A stretch of 39,036 nucleotides of DNA from an uncultured Veillonella sp. (GTDB lineage: Bacteria > Bacillota > Negativicutes > Veillonellales > Veillonellaceae). Position numbers and translations under genes: made by a program. Numbering within the stretch: the first letter of the stretch is position 1; each line of letters begins with the position of its first letter. The DNA is taken from NCBI GenBank assembly GCA_902477915.1, contig CABSJA010000016.1, positions 1-39,036 on the forward strand, given 5' to 3'. The notes below the pieces were generated by a model. That model was not told the origin of the DNA and ran no database searches. It was given only the letters and a program-made list of their open reading frames with translations. This document shows positions 8,174-15,919 of this stretch, piece after piece.

Positions 8174-9136
8174 ATGGATCGTACATTATCTTTGGAATTT
8201 GCTCGTGTCGTTGAAGCGGCTGCTTTGCGCAGTGGTCGTTTACTTGGCCGCGGTCAGAAGGATGCAGCGGATGGTCTTGCGGTAGACGCAATGCGTCAAG
8301 CATTTGACTCTGTTCGTATTTCTGGTACTGTAGTTATCGGCGAAGGCGAAATTGATGAAGCTCCTATGCTTTATATTGGTGAACATGTAGGTGCTGGCGG
8401 CCCAGAAGTAGATATCGCAGTTGACCCAATTGAAGGCACAAACTTGATTGCAAAAGGCCAAAATGGTGCGATTGCAGTTATGGCTATTGCTGAAAAAGGT
8501 GGCTTGTTACATGCACCAGATATGTACATGGAAAAACTTTGCGTTGGTCCTCGTGGTGCAGGTGCCATCGATATTACTAAATCTTTAACTGAAAACATCA
8601 AAAATGTAGCTGCAAAAATGAATCGCAATGTCGATGAAATTACACTTGTTATGCTTGATCGTGAACGTCATCATGGCTTGATGAAAGAAGCCCGTGATCT
8701 TGGTGCACGTATTATGTTAATTTCTGATGGCGATGTTAACCCAGCTATGGAATGTTGTATCGAAGGTTCTGGGGTACACATGGTTGTTGGTACTGGTGGT
8801 GCACCAGAAGGCGTATTGGCTGCAGCCGCTTTGAAATGCGTAGGTGGCGATATGCAAGCACGCTTGAAACCAGAAACAGAAGAAGAAATTCGTCGTTGTC
8901 ATGAAATGGGCATTACCGATGTAAATCAAGTACTTACATTGGATGATTTAGTTCGTACAGATGATGTTATCTTCGCGGCTACTGCTATTACTCGCGGTAA
9001 CTTATTGAATGCTATTCAATACTTCCCAGGTGGTGCGCGTACACATACTATCGTAATGCGTTCTAAAACTGGTACTGTTCGTTTCTTAGACACAGTACAT
9101 ATGGATGAAAAGCTAAAATCCTTAAAAGCAAAATAA
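8174..9136 (+). CDS. glpX: Fructose-1,6-bisphosphatase, class II
   Basis: Hydrolyses fructose-1,6-bisphosphate to fructose-6-phosphate, the committed gluconeogenic step. The 320-residue protein shows the GlpX hallmarks: GEGEIDEAPMLYIGE (about 56-70), the metal and phosphate site VDPIEGTNL (D84, E87, T89), DRERHHGLMKEAR, and GTGGAPEGVLAAAALKCVGG in the C-terminal half. Start is ATG 8174 with AAGGAGG six bases upstream. The gene lies 66 bases after the aldolase with no terminator between, and a strong terminator follows it, so serS-aldolase-glpX can form one unit. Hexose phosphate made here would feed the amino-sugar precursors used by murA and the lpx genes in this window. Confidence 0.96.
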   Translation: MDRTLSLEFARVVEAAALRSGRLLGRGQKDAADGLAVDAMRQAFDSVRISGTVVIGEGEIDEAPMLYIGEHVGAGGPEVDIAVDPIEGTNLIAKGQNGAIAVMAIAEKGGLLHAPDMYMEKLCVGPRGAGAIDITKSLTENIKNVAAKMNRNVDEITLVMLDRERHHGLMKEARDLGARIMLISDGDVNPAMECCIEGSGVHMVVGTGGAPEGVLAAAALKCVGGDMQARLKPETEEEIRRCHEMGITDVNQVLTLDDLVRTDDVIFAATAITRGNLLNAIQYFPGGARTHTIVMRSKTGTVRFLDTVHMDEKLKSLKAK

Positions 9137-9141
9137 GAATT

Positions 9142-9169
9142 AAGCCCCTCAAATTGAGGGGCTTTTTTT
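9142..9169 (+). terminator. Intrinsic terminator after glpX
   Basis: AAGCCCCTC (9142-9150) and GAGGGGCTT (9156-9164) form a perfect GC-rich stem with a 5-base loop, followed by seven T. Confidence 0.95.
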
Positions 9170-9191
9170 CTCAGTATTTTCTCACATTCTC

Positions 9192-9221
9192 TTGATGAGA
9201 TATATCGAAAAATAGTATAAT
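9192..9221 (+). promoter_or_regulatory. Sigma-A-type promoter for murA
   Basis: TTGATG (9192-9197), an 18-base spacer and TATAAT (9216-9221). In the leader, TCTTGTA (9254-9260) and TACAAGA (9266-9272) could form a small hairpin before the ribosome binding site. Confidence 0.65.
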
Positions 9222-9303
9222 AACATTTAGTATATGACGTTATAAATACAACGTCTTGTAGTTCATACAAGATGATCGATATAAAAGTGTAGGAGGAATT
9301 CTG

Positions 9304-10569
9304 TTGGAAAAGCTAATCATTCAAGGTGGCAACCGGTTGGAAGGCCGTGTACGTGTTAGTAGCGCTAAAAATGCGGTACTCCCTATTATTGCCGGTACTT
9401 TGCTAGCATCAACGCCTAGTAAATTACTTGAAATTCCAAATTTGGAAGATGTAGGTACAATTTGCCAAGTTATCGAGTCTTTGGGGGTTAAAATTACTCG
9501 TAATAAAGCAGATGATGAAATTATCTTCGATGCATCTACATTGACTGCTACGGAAGCTCCTTATGAGCTTGTACGCAAAATGCGTGCATCTTTCCTTGTA
9601 ATGGGTCCACTTTTGGCGCGTAAAGGGGAGGCTAAAATCTCCATGCCAGGTGGTTGTGCTATCGGTGCACGTCCTATTGATCTTCACCTAAAAGCTTTCG
9701 AAGCGTTAGGTGCTAAAATTGAAATTACTGAAGATTATGTATATGCACATGCTCCAGAAGGCCTTAAAGGCACTCAAATCTACTTGGATTTCCCAAGTGT
9801 AGGGGCTACAGAAAATGTAATTATGGCCGCTTCTATGGCGGAAGGTAAAACTGTTATCGAAAATGCTGCGGAAGAACCTGAAATCGTTGATTTAGCGACA
9901 TTCTTAAATGCAATGGGCGCTAATATCCGCGGTGCTGGTACTAATGTAATTCGCATTGAAGGTGTGCCTCAATTACATGGTGCAATTCATACGGTTATTC
10001 CTGACCGTATCGAAGCTGGTACATACTTGATTGCAGCTGCTATGGCTGGTGGTGACGTATTTGTAGAAAATGCATTGCCTGAACATTTAAAACCAGTAGT
10101 AGCTAAATTAAAAGAAGCTGGCGTTACTGTAGAGGAAGAAATTGATGGCATTCGCGTTATCAGTACTGGTAAAGGTATCAAAGCTGTTGATATCAAAACG
10201 TTACCATACCCAGGCTTCCCAACAGATATGCAAGCTCAATTTATGGCGCTTACTACAATCGCTGAAGGCACAAGTACAGTAACAGAGACTGTATTTGAAA
10301 ACCGCTTTATGCATGTTGCTGAACTTCGCAAAATGGGTGCTCATATCGATATCGACAATCGTCAAGCGATTGTAGAAGGTATGCCACGCTTACATGGTGC
10401 TGTAGTTAATGCTACAGACTTGCGTGCAGGTGCGGCTCTTGTTTGTGCTGCGTTGACTGCAGAAGGTAGAACAGAAGTTGGTCGTTTACATCATATCGAT
10501 CGTGGTTATGATGATTTCGTAGGTAAATTGCAAAGGTTAGGTGCTGATATTGTTCGGGTTGACGAATAA
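9304..10569 (+). CDS. murA: UDP-N-acetylglucosamine 1-carboxyvinyltransferase
   Basis: Transfers enolpyruvate from PEP to UDP-GlcNAc, the first committed step of peptidoglycan synthesis, in the cytoplasm. The 421 residues match the usual length and the two-domain inside-out alpha/beta barrel. K22-N23 (SSAKNAVLP) bind substrate, and the catalytic and fosfomycin-target cysteine is C118 in PGGCAIGARPIDLHL. DRIEAGTYLIAAAMAGG and the late AGAALVCAALTAEG segment are also typical. The start is TTG 9304, reading MEKLIIQGGNRLEG, with AGGAGG a few bases upstream. The 3' end overlaps the frame of the MreB-like gene, so the two may be translationally coupled. Confidence 0.96.
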   Translation: MEKLIIQGGNRLEGRVRVSSAKNAVLPIIAGTLLASTPSKLLEIPNLEDVGTICQVIESLGVKITRNKADDEIIFDASTLTATEAPYELVRKMRASFLVMGPLLARKGEAKISMPGGCAIGARPIDLHLKAFEALGAKIEITEDYVYAHAPEGLKGTQIYLDFPSVGATENVIMAASMAEGKTVIENAAEEPEIVDLATFLNAMGANIRGAGTNVIRIEGVPQLHGAIHTVIPDRIEAGTYLIAAAMAGGDVFVENALPEHLKPVVAKLKEAGVTVEEEIDGIRVISTGKGIKAVDIKTLPYPGFPTDMQAQFMALTTIAEGTSTVTETVFENRFMHVAELRKMGAHIDIDNRQAIVEGMPRLHGAVVNATDLRAGAALVCAALTAEGRTEVGRLHHIDRGYDDFVGKLQRLGADIVRVDE

Positions 10570-11935
10570 AAGTACAGAGCCAAAACAGAATAAAAAGAAA
10601 CGAAGCCGGCGCTCAAAAGGGCCGGCTTTATACAACGAGCAACAAAACTTAGGTGCTGCTAAGGTTGAAAATGCTAAAACTAGCACTAATCGAAAGCCAT
10701 TGCGTAGGACAAAACGCAAGTCCACAAAGCTTTCTGAGGGCGTAGCAAAGCAAGCTAGCCATTTAGCTTCCAATATGCGTGAAGCCATGGTTAGAGTCAC
10801 GAAGATGCGCCGTGTGGAACGTCGTAATCGTGAGACTGTAGCTATTGCAAAAACTACACCAGCTATGACCTTGAAGCGCCTAGTTCGTCCTGAGCAGGTG
10901 GGCGATTTAATGGGACGATTAAATCGTTCATTAAACTTTGACTTGGGCATCGACTTAGGAACTGCCAATATTCTTATTTTCGCTAAAGGTAAGGGCTTAG
11001 TCTTAGATGAGCCAGCTTATATTGCGAAAGATGATAAAACAGGGGATATTCTTGCCTTAGGCGAAGCTGCACGTACTATGATAGGACGTACACCTAAAGG
11101 CATATCTGTTATTCGCCCTGTTCAAGCAGGTGTTATTGCAGATTATGATATGACCGAATTTATGTTAAAGTATTTTATTCGTTCAGTCGTGCCTGCTTCT
11201 AGATTGATGAAAACGCGTATTATCGTATGTGTACCATCTGGGATTACACCTGTTGAAAAACGGGCCATTTTAGAAGCTTTGCTTAGAACTGGGGCCAAGA
11301 AGACTGTCTTGATAGAGGAACCATTGGCGGCAGCTATGGGGACAGGTCTCAATGATGCAGACCAAGTTGGGGCCATGGTTGTCGATGTTGGTGGCGGTAC
11401 TACGGATATTGCAGTTCTTTGTGATACGGGTGTTGTTGTAAGTGAATCCCTTCGCATTGGGGGAGATTCCTTCAATGAATCTATTATCCGTTACATCCGT
11501 CGTAAGAAGAGACTTGTTATTGGACCTTTAACAGCAGAAAAGATTAAGATTTCTGTCGGGACTGTAGATCGTCGTGCTAAGGAGCGAACTATAGAGGTTA
11601 GAGGGCGTGATGCAAGCTCTGGACTACCTAAGATGGTTGCTGTTAATTCCTTAGAAATTCAACGTGCCTTAGAGGCGCAAGTGATGAATATTCTAGAAGG
11701 AATTAAATCTATTTTAGAAAAAACGCCACCAGAACTTGTAGCGGCTATTAATGATCACGGCATCATTCTTACCGGTGGCGGTGCTCTCATCGATGGGTTA
11801 GATCGTGTTATTACACGTTCTGTAGGTATTGCATCGTATTTGGTAGAGTCTCCACGATATGCTGTTATCAAAGGGGTTGCTAAAGCTCTTGATGAAATGT
11901 CACAATTGCGTGATACCTTGGATGAATTACAATAA
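10541..11935 (+). CDS. mreB: MreB/Mbl-family actin-like protein with a long basic N-terminal extension
   Basis: An actin-fold ATPase that in other bacteria directs cell-wall synthesis at the inner membrane. The core starts at about residue 130 with GIDLGTANILIFAKGKG (phosphate 1). Next come CVPSGITPVEKRAILEA, the EEPLAAAMG segment, DVGGGTTDIAVL (phosphate 2) and LTGGGALIDGLD (adenosine motif). The first 125 or so residues are additional: rich in Lys/Arg (KKKRSRRSK, KPLRRTKRKSTK) and of unknown fold. Which start is used is uncertain. GTG 10541, TTG 10550 or TTG 10559 would couple it to the end of murA; ATG 10910 would give a conventional MreB of about 340 residues and has GGTGGG upstream. The extension frame is open for 125 codons with ordinary codon use, so I keep it. 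No mreC, mreD or rodA follows, notable if the host is a coccus. Confidence 0.82.
   Translation: MLILFGLTNKSTEPKQNKKKRSRRSKGPALYNEQQNLGAAKVENAKTSTNRKPLRRTKRKSTKLSEGVAKQASHLASNMREAMVRVTKMRRVERRNRETVAIAKTTPAMTLKRLVRPEQVGDLMGRLNRSLNFDLGIDLGTANILIFAKGKGLVLDEPAYIAKDDKTGDILALGEAARTMIGRTPKGISVIRPVQAGVIADYDMTEFMLKYFIRSVVPASRLMKTRIIVCVPSGITPVEKRAILEALLRTGAKKTVLIEEPLAAAMGTGLNDADQVGAMVVDVGGGTTDIAVLCDTGVVVSESLRIGGDSFNESIIRYIRRKKRLVIGPLTAEKIKISVGTVDRRAKERTIEVRGRDASSGLPKMVAVNSLEIQRALEAQVMNILEGIKSILEKTPPELVAAINDHGIILTGGGALIDGLDRVITRSVGIASYLVESPRYAVIKGVAKALDEMSQLRDTLDELQ
10603..10631 (+). other. GC-rich hairpin just after murA, inside the MreB N-terminal frame
   Basis: AAGCCGGC (10603-10610) pairs perfectly with GCCGGCTT (10621-10628) across a 10-base loop and is followed by only a short T run. 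It could be a weak terminator or attenuator between murA and the MreB core, or a chance stem within coding sequence. Confidence 0.45.
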
Positions 11936-11964
11936 AATATTGTATTGACATACTATGTAAATTG

Positions 11965-12031
11965 ACGAAGTTGCTATTTATAGTTAGGCCATTGATGATT
12001 GGAATAACTGTAGATAGTAACTTCGTTTTTT
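11965..12031 (+). terminator. Long-stem intrinsic terminator after the MreB-like gene
   Basis: ACGAAGTTGCTAT (11965-11977) pairs with ATAGTAACTTCGT (12014-12026), 13 pairs including one G-T, followed by six T. Confidence 0.85.
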
Positions 12032-12043
12032 AGTGCCCTCTTT

Positions 12044-12072
12044 TTGTAATTTTCATCTTTATGATGTATACT
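12044..12072 (+). promoter_or_regulatory. Sigma-A-type promoter for the AMIN protein gene
   Basis: TTGTAA (12044-12049), a 17-base spacer and TATACT (12067-12072), 80 bases before the start codon. Confidence 0.65.
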
Positions 12073-12152
12073 ATAGTAAAAGTATATTGCATAAAATTGA
12101 TGTATAAAAATAAACCTTATTAATATGGTTTGTCGCTATAGAGGAATTGTAT

Positions 12153-13496
12153 ATGAAACGATATTTATATATGACTTTTGCTGTTTTAGGTTTTCTAGGC
12201 AGTACCATACCTTATGCTGAGGCTGGGAATTTAACAGGCGTACGTGTATCTAATCATGAAGGCACAAGTCGAATTGTATTGGATGTATCTGAAATGCCTG
12301 TATCTTGGACTAAGTCTTATAATGAGTCCACACATGCCCTTACACTTAACCTTGGTGGTACTACAAATGGATTGACGGGTCCTATAGCGCAAAATAATAC
12401 AAAAACAGGTGTTTTAAAAGGCATTGGCTTACAACCTGTTAATGGATCTTTGCAAGTAACATTGACGGCTAACAAGGATGTACAACATCATGAATTTACA
12501 TTGGAGAAGCCATCGCGTATTGTAGTTGATTTGTTTTCTAGCTATGCTCAACAAACAACAAAGGATGTAAATAAATCTGTTACGTATAGCAAGATTAATA
12601 ACACTGTAGCAGAAGGAAAAATCCAAGCCTTTGCATTATCTGTGGACAATGATTCATCTATGGTGGTCGCTCATGTTTCGGAAGGTAAACCCTTATCATC
12701 TGTAGTTCAATCGCATACTGCTATAATTGGCGCAAAGGTAAAAGGTAGTAGTTTTGATCGCCCTTATTCGGTAGCAAGTGATGGAACTATTGATTTAGAG
12801 CGTATTTCTAACCGTGGCACCTTGCGATATACACCAAATCGTGGATATTTTATTGAAGAAAAAAGACCTTTACTACAGGCTAAAACACAGAAGGATACAT
12901 TCCTGATTACCTCTGTTAATACAAGTCGTAAAGAAAATGCTTTGACTCTATATACATCAGCGTATGGGGCATCTACAAAGACTAATGACTTTGGATACGA
13001 AGTGACTGTTGCTAATGGCAAGGTGGTTAGTGGTCAAAAAGGGAATTCTAAAATTGGAGAAAACCAATACGTATTATCTGGTCATGGAGAATCTAGGGAT
13101 GCGTTACGTAAATTAAAGGTGGGCACACCGATTACGATTCAAAATAGACCGGAGTTGGCACAAGTGAATACCACTGGTGGAGCAGCTTTACAAGCAGGTA
13201 CTATGGTTTTGAAAAATGGTAACTATGTTGGTGCTGATGGGACCCATAATAAAGCTCGTAGTTTTATAGGAACTACTAAAGATCATAATTTGGTGGTTCT
13301 TACTGTTGATAAAGCTGGGCTTCAATCCGTAGGGGTTACACAACAAGAAGGGGCTCAACTATTATCCAAACTAGGCGTCGTGGATGGTGCTGAATTATCG
13401 AATCAAGGTAGTGTTGATTTAGTAGTCAATGATACATACGTTCATAAAGCGACTTCAAATCCTACGACCTATGAGGATATTGTAATTATAAAATGA
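12153..13496 (+). CDS. Exported AMIN-domain protein with degenerate phosphodiester-glycosidase (NAGPA-like) domain
   Basis: A 447-residue exported protein. The signal peptide is MKRYLYMTFAVLGFLGSTIPYAEA, with likely cleavage after residue 24. Residues about 25-120 form an AMIN-like beta domain (VRVSNHEGTSRIVLDVSE; KPSRIVVDLFSS), a module that targets envelope proteins to peptidoglycan or division sites. From about 270 on it follows the phosphodiester glycosidase family: NALTLYTSAYGASTKTND, YVLSGHGESRDAL, and ARSFIGTTKDHNLVVLTVD. The family's conserved glycine-rich catalytic motif (NLDGGGSST-like, from memory) is here ELSNQGSVDLVV, so activity is probably lost. I chose ATG 12153, six bases after GAGGAA, over TTG 12147. 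It has its own promoter. A wall-binding structural or scaffolding role is my inference. Confidence 0.78.
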   Translation: MKRYLYMTFAVLGFLGSTIPYAEAGNLTGVRVSNHEGTSRIVLDVSEMPVSWTKSYNESTHALTLNLGGTTNGLTGPIAQNNTKTGVLKGIGLQPVNGSLQVTLTANKDVQHHEFTLEKPSRIVVDLFSSYAQQTTKDVNKSVTYSKINNTVAEGKIQAFALSVDNDSSMVVAHVSEGKPLSSVVQSHTAIIGAKVKGSSFDRPYSVASDGTIDLERISNRGTLRYTPNRGYFIEEKRPLLQAKTQKDTFLITSVNTSRKENALTLYTSAYGASTKTNDFGYEVTVANGKVVSGQKGNSKIGENQYVLSGHGESRDALRKLKVGTPITIQNRPELAQVNTTGGAALQAGTMVLKNGNYVGADGTHNKARSFIGTTKDHNLVVLTVDKAGLQSVGVTQQEGAQLLSKLGVVDGAELSNQGSVDLVVNDTYVHKATSNPTTYEDIVIIK

Positions 13497-13517
13497 ATTC
13501 GTTGCATACAATTTTGT

Positions 13518-13546
13518 TTGAAATATTAGTAATAATTTAGTATACT
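13518..13546 (+). promoter_or_regulatory. Strong sigma-A-type promoter
   Basis: TTGAAA (13518-13523), an exact 17-base spacer and TATACT (13541-13546), 38 bases before the small exported protein. It likely drives that gene, the S55 protein and perhaps mlaEFD. Confidence 0.72.
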
Positions 13547-13584
13547 ATACATACATAACTAATTTTGTAAAAGGAGGGATCGTT

Positions 13585-13869
13585 ATGAAAAGAGTAGTGT
13601 TGGCATTAGCTGCTTTAGGCATTTTAAGTGTTAGCTCTGTAATGGCGGCCCCTGTATCATACCAAAGTGTATTAACAGGTAAAGTTGCTTCTACAGTTTC
13701 TGTTGGCTCTGCTGTAACAGAAGGTCAAACATTGGTAACTGTAGAGACATTGGCTGGCCCTATGGCTGCTGCTAAATCTACTGTAACTGGTACTGTAACG
13801 GCGGTTAATGTTACAGTGGGTTCAGACGTTTCTCGTGATCAAATCGTTGTCACAGTAGAAAGTAAATAA
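13585..13869 (+). CDS. Small exported barrel-sandwich (biotinyl/lipoyl-like) domain protein
   Basis: A 94-residue protein with a clear signal peptide (MKRVVLALAALGILSVSSVMA, cut near residue 21-22) and a mature part of about 72 residues. The mature part has the two-half repeat of biotinyl/lipoyl barrel-sandwich domains: GKVASTVSVGSAVTEGQTLV, then TVTGTVTAVNVTVGSDVS plus RDQIVVTVES. Where biotin carriers have AMKM, this reads TLAGPM, so the modified lysine is missing and a covalent cofactor is unlikely. The fold also occurs in periplasmic adaptor proteins (HlyD/AcrA), but no coiled-coil hairpin or second domain is present. GGAGG precedes ATG 13585. The S55 protein follows after 12 bases, so they are co-transcribed. 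Its function is unknown; a binding partner of the neighbour or an envelope adaptor are guesses. Confidence 0.8.
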   Translation: MKRVVLALAALGILSVSSVMAAPVSYQSVLTGKVASTVSVGSAVTEGQTLVTVETLAGPMAAAKSTVTGTVTAVNVTVGSDVSRDQIVVTVESK

Positions 13870-13881
13870 AGGAGAGAAGGA

Positions 13882-15888
13882 ATGAAGTTTTCTCATTCTT
13901 GGCGTCGGTATAGAAAAGCGATACTGGCGCTTTTCTTCTGTACTTCACTTACAGCTGCACAGGCTGTTGATTTCATGCCTGTCAATGATGTAACTACAGG
14001 TATGGAAGGCATTGCAAAAACTGTAATTGTAGGAGATACCATTTCTACCTTTGATGTAAAGGTACTTGGTGTCATGAAGGATAAGGGACCATCTGGTCAT
14101 CTTATTTTAGCGAAGTTCTCTGGTCCTGTTATGGAAAAAACAGGCGGCATCGCTCATGGCATGAGTGGTAGTCCTGTATATATAAATGGTAAGCTCGTTG
14201 GTGCTGTTGCTTATGGCTGGGGCTTTGCAGATGGTACGATTGGGATGATTACCCCTATCGAGGATATGGTGAAATTATGGAATATTCCATATGAGAAGAA
14301 CTTATCCAAACCATGGGATGATAAACAATTGATCCCTCTTGGCACGCCACTTATGGCTTATGGCTTTGATGCAGCATCCATGGATTACTTCAAATCCAAG
14401 TTGCCACAATATAAATATGAAACATATGATACGGCTAGTGCTAGTGGTGATGAAATTGCTAAACCTCTAGAAGCCGGTGGTTCTGTAGCAGCATTACTAG
14501 TTGATGGTGACCTAAAACTGGGGGCCATTGGTACTGTTACCTATGTAGATGGGGAAAAGATTGTTGCCTTTGGTCATCCATTCTTAAAACATGGCTCCTC
14601 AAACTACTTCATGCATAATGCAAGCATCTTTACAGTAGTTAAAAGTTATGATGCTGCTTTCAAATTGGGCTCTATGGGCAAGGAAGTTGGCTCTGTAACT
14701 GAAGATAGAGGTGCTGGTATTGCAGGTGTTTCTGGTGTGATTTCTCCAGGGATCCCTATGCGATTCCATTTGAAAGACCTTGATATGGGGCGTGATAAAA
14801 CTAGCTCTGTTAAGGTTATTGAAGATAGTGAGATGACACCGACTTTAGCGGCTACATCTCTATATAACATGTTGAATAAAACGTTGGATCGTAGTGGCGC
14901 CGGTACGGCTACCATTTCTTATACAATCACACCAAGAGGTAAAGAGCATAAACCGTTGACGCGAACTAATATGTTCTATAGCTCTGACTCTATCTCTGAG
15001 AAGGCTGTTGATGAGTTCTATAATGTTATCGACGTTCTTATGAATAACCGATTCATTAATTATGAAATTTCTGACATCTCTGTAGAAACTGAGGTGACAC
15101 AAGATAAGAAAACAGCTAAGCTTGTTGATGCCTCTGCATCTTCAACCATTGTTTCCCCTGGTGATACAATCGTTGTAGATGTAACGTTGGAGCCGTTCCG
15201 CGGTGAGAAGGTCGTTAAACAAATCTTCTTTAAGGTTCCTGAGGATCAAGCTGTTGGCAAGTATACCTTAGAGGTGCGTGGGGGCGGTGAAATCCCATTA
15301 CCTTATGTATTAGAAAAGCAAAAATATAATTTAACTGATGAAATTTTACGTCGCTTAAAAGTTCATAAAGATTTTAATGAACTTTATGATGAAATTCAAA
15401 AGACTGATACAAATAATCAAATCGTTGTAGAGTTTTTAGAAGATGGCATTAGTCTTGTTGATGAAGATGGTTCCCAATCTGTTAAAAAAGCTAAACTTAA
15501 AGATGTGGAATCAAAACCTATGCCAGGGGATGTAAAGAAAAAAACAGGTCAAGAAGATTTGAGTTCTAGTAAGGACGATGATAATCAAATAGAAAAAACT
15601 GCTATTGATACGGAATACATCGTTCAAGGTGATGGTCAATTTACAATTCATGTTATGAAACCAGCCGATCGCGATAAAGCATTAGCTAAACGCGTAAAAG
15701 AAGTTAAAAATCAAAGCAAGATGGAACATAAATTAGAATTGGAAGACCAATCCAAAAAGGATAAATCCAGTAAAAAAGATGTGAAAAAGTCTGATAAACA
15801 AGATGTGAAAAAATCTGATAAACAAGACCAAAAAACACCTGATAAAAAGGATGAATCTAAAGTAAATGATACTAATGCAGCTGAATAA
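13882..15888 (+). CDS. Exported SpoIVB-like (S55) serine-peptidase-family protein with charged C-terminal tail
   Basis: A 668-residue protein with a signal peptide (hydrophobic run, cut near AQA28), so periplasmic or envelope-located. GGIAHGMSGSPVYINGKLVG (about 88-107) matches the S55 catalytic-serine motif, with S95 the likely nucleophile by analogy with GDSGGP. AIGTVTYVDGEKIVAFGHPF (about 215-234) resembles the catalytic-histidine motif, with H232. In SpoIVB, as I recall it, histidine comes before serine; here the order is reversed. After about residue 360 comes a beta-rich region (TIVVDVTLEPFRGEKVV), then a lysine/aspartate-rich tail (about 590-668) with short repeats. GGAGAG precedes the ATG. 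Upstream lies the small exported protein and downstream, after 31 bases, mlaE. A role in envelope quality control is inference; peptidase activity is not certain. Confidence 0.75.
   Translation: MKFSHSWRRYRKAILALFFCTSLTAAQAVDFMPVNDVTTGMEGIAKTVIVGDTISTFDVKVLGVMKDKGPSGHLILAKFSGPVMEKTGGIAHGMSGSPVYINGKLVGAVAYGWGFADGTIGMITPIEDMVKLWNIPYEKNLSKPWDDKQLIPLGTPLMAYGFDAASMDYFKSKLPQYKYETYDTASASGDEIAKPLEAGGSVAALLVDGDLKLGAIGTVTYVDGEKIVAFGHPFLKHGSSNYFMHNASIFTVVKSYDAAFKLGSMGKEVGSVTEDRGAGIAGVSGVISPGIPMRFHLKDLDMGRDKTSSVKVIEDSEMTPTLAATSLYNMLNKTLDRSGAGTATISYTITPRGKEHKPLTRTNMFYSSDSISEKAVDEFYNVIDVLMNNRFINYEISDISVETEVTQDKKTAKLVDASASSTIVSPGDTIVVDVTLEPFRGEKVVKQIFFKVPEDQAVGKYTLEVRGGGEIPLPYVLEKQKYNLTDEILRRLKVHKDFNELYDEIQKTDTNNQIVVEFLEDGISLVDEDGSQSVKKAKLKDVESKPMPGDVKKKTGQEDLSSSKDDDNQIEKTAIDTEYIVQGDGQFTIHVMKPADRDKALAKRVKEVKNQSKMEHKLELEDQSKKDKSSKKDVKKSDKQDVKKSDKQDQKTPDKKDESKVNDTNAAE
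15778..15825 (+). repeat. Two tandem 24-base repeats in the S55 gene
   Basis: Units at 15778-15801 and 15802-15825 differ at one base and each encodes DVKKSDKQ. A related partial unit follows. Such in-frame repeats in a charged tail may vary in number between strains. Confidence 0.8.
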
Positions 15889-15919
15889 GCTGAAAATGTA
15901 AGGGGAAAGGGCTAAACTG

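Noticed and set aside
10537..10968. A 143-codon open frame on the minus strand opposite the MreB N-terminus
   Set aside because: It has no ribosome binding site, the peptide shows no recognisable features, and it mirrors the K/R-rich plus-strand frame; most likely a shadow.
13585..13869. Biotin carrier protein of a decarboxylase
   Set aside because: The AMKM-type lysine motif is replaced by TLAGPM and the protein has a signal peptide.
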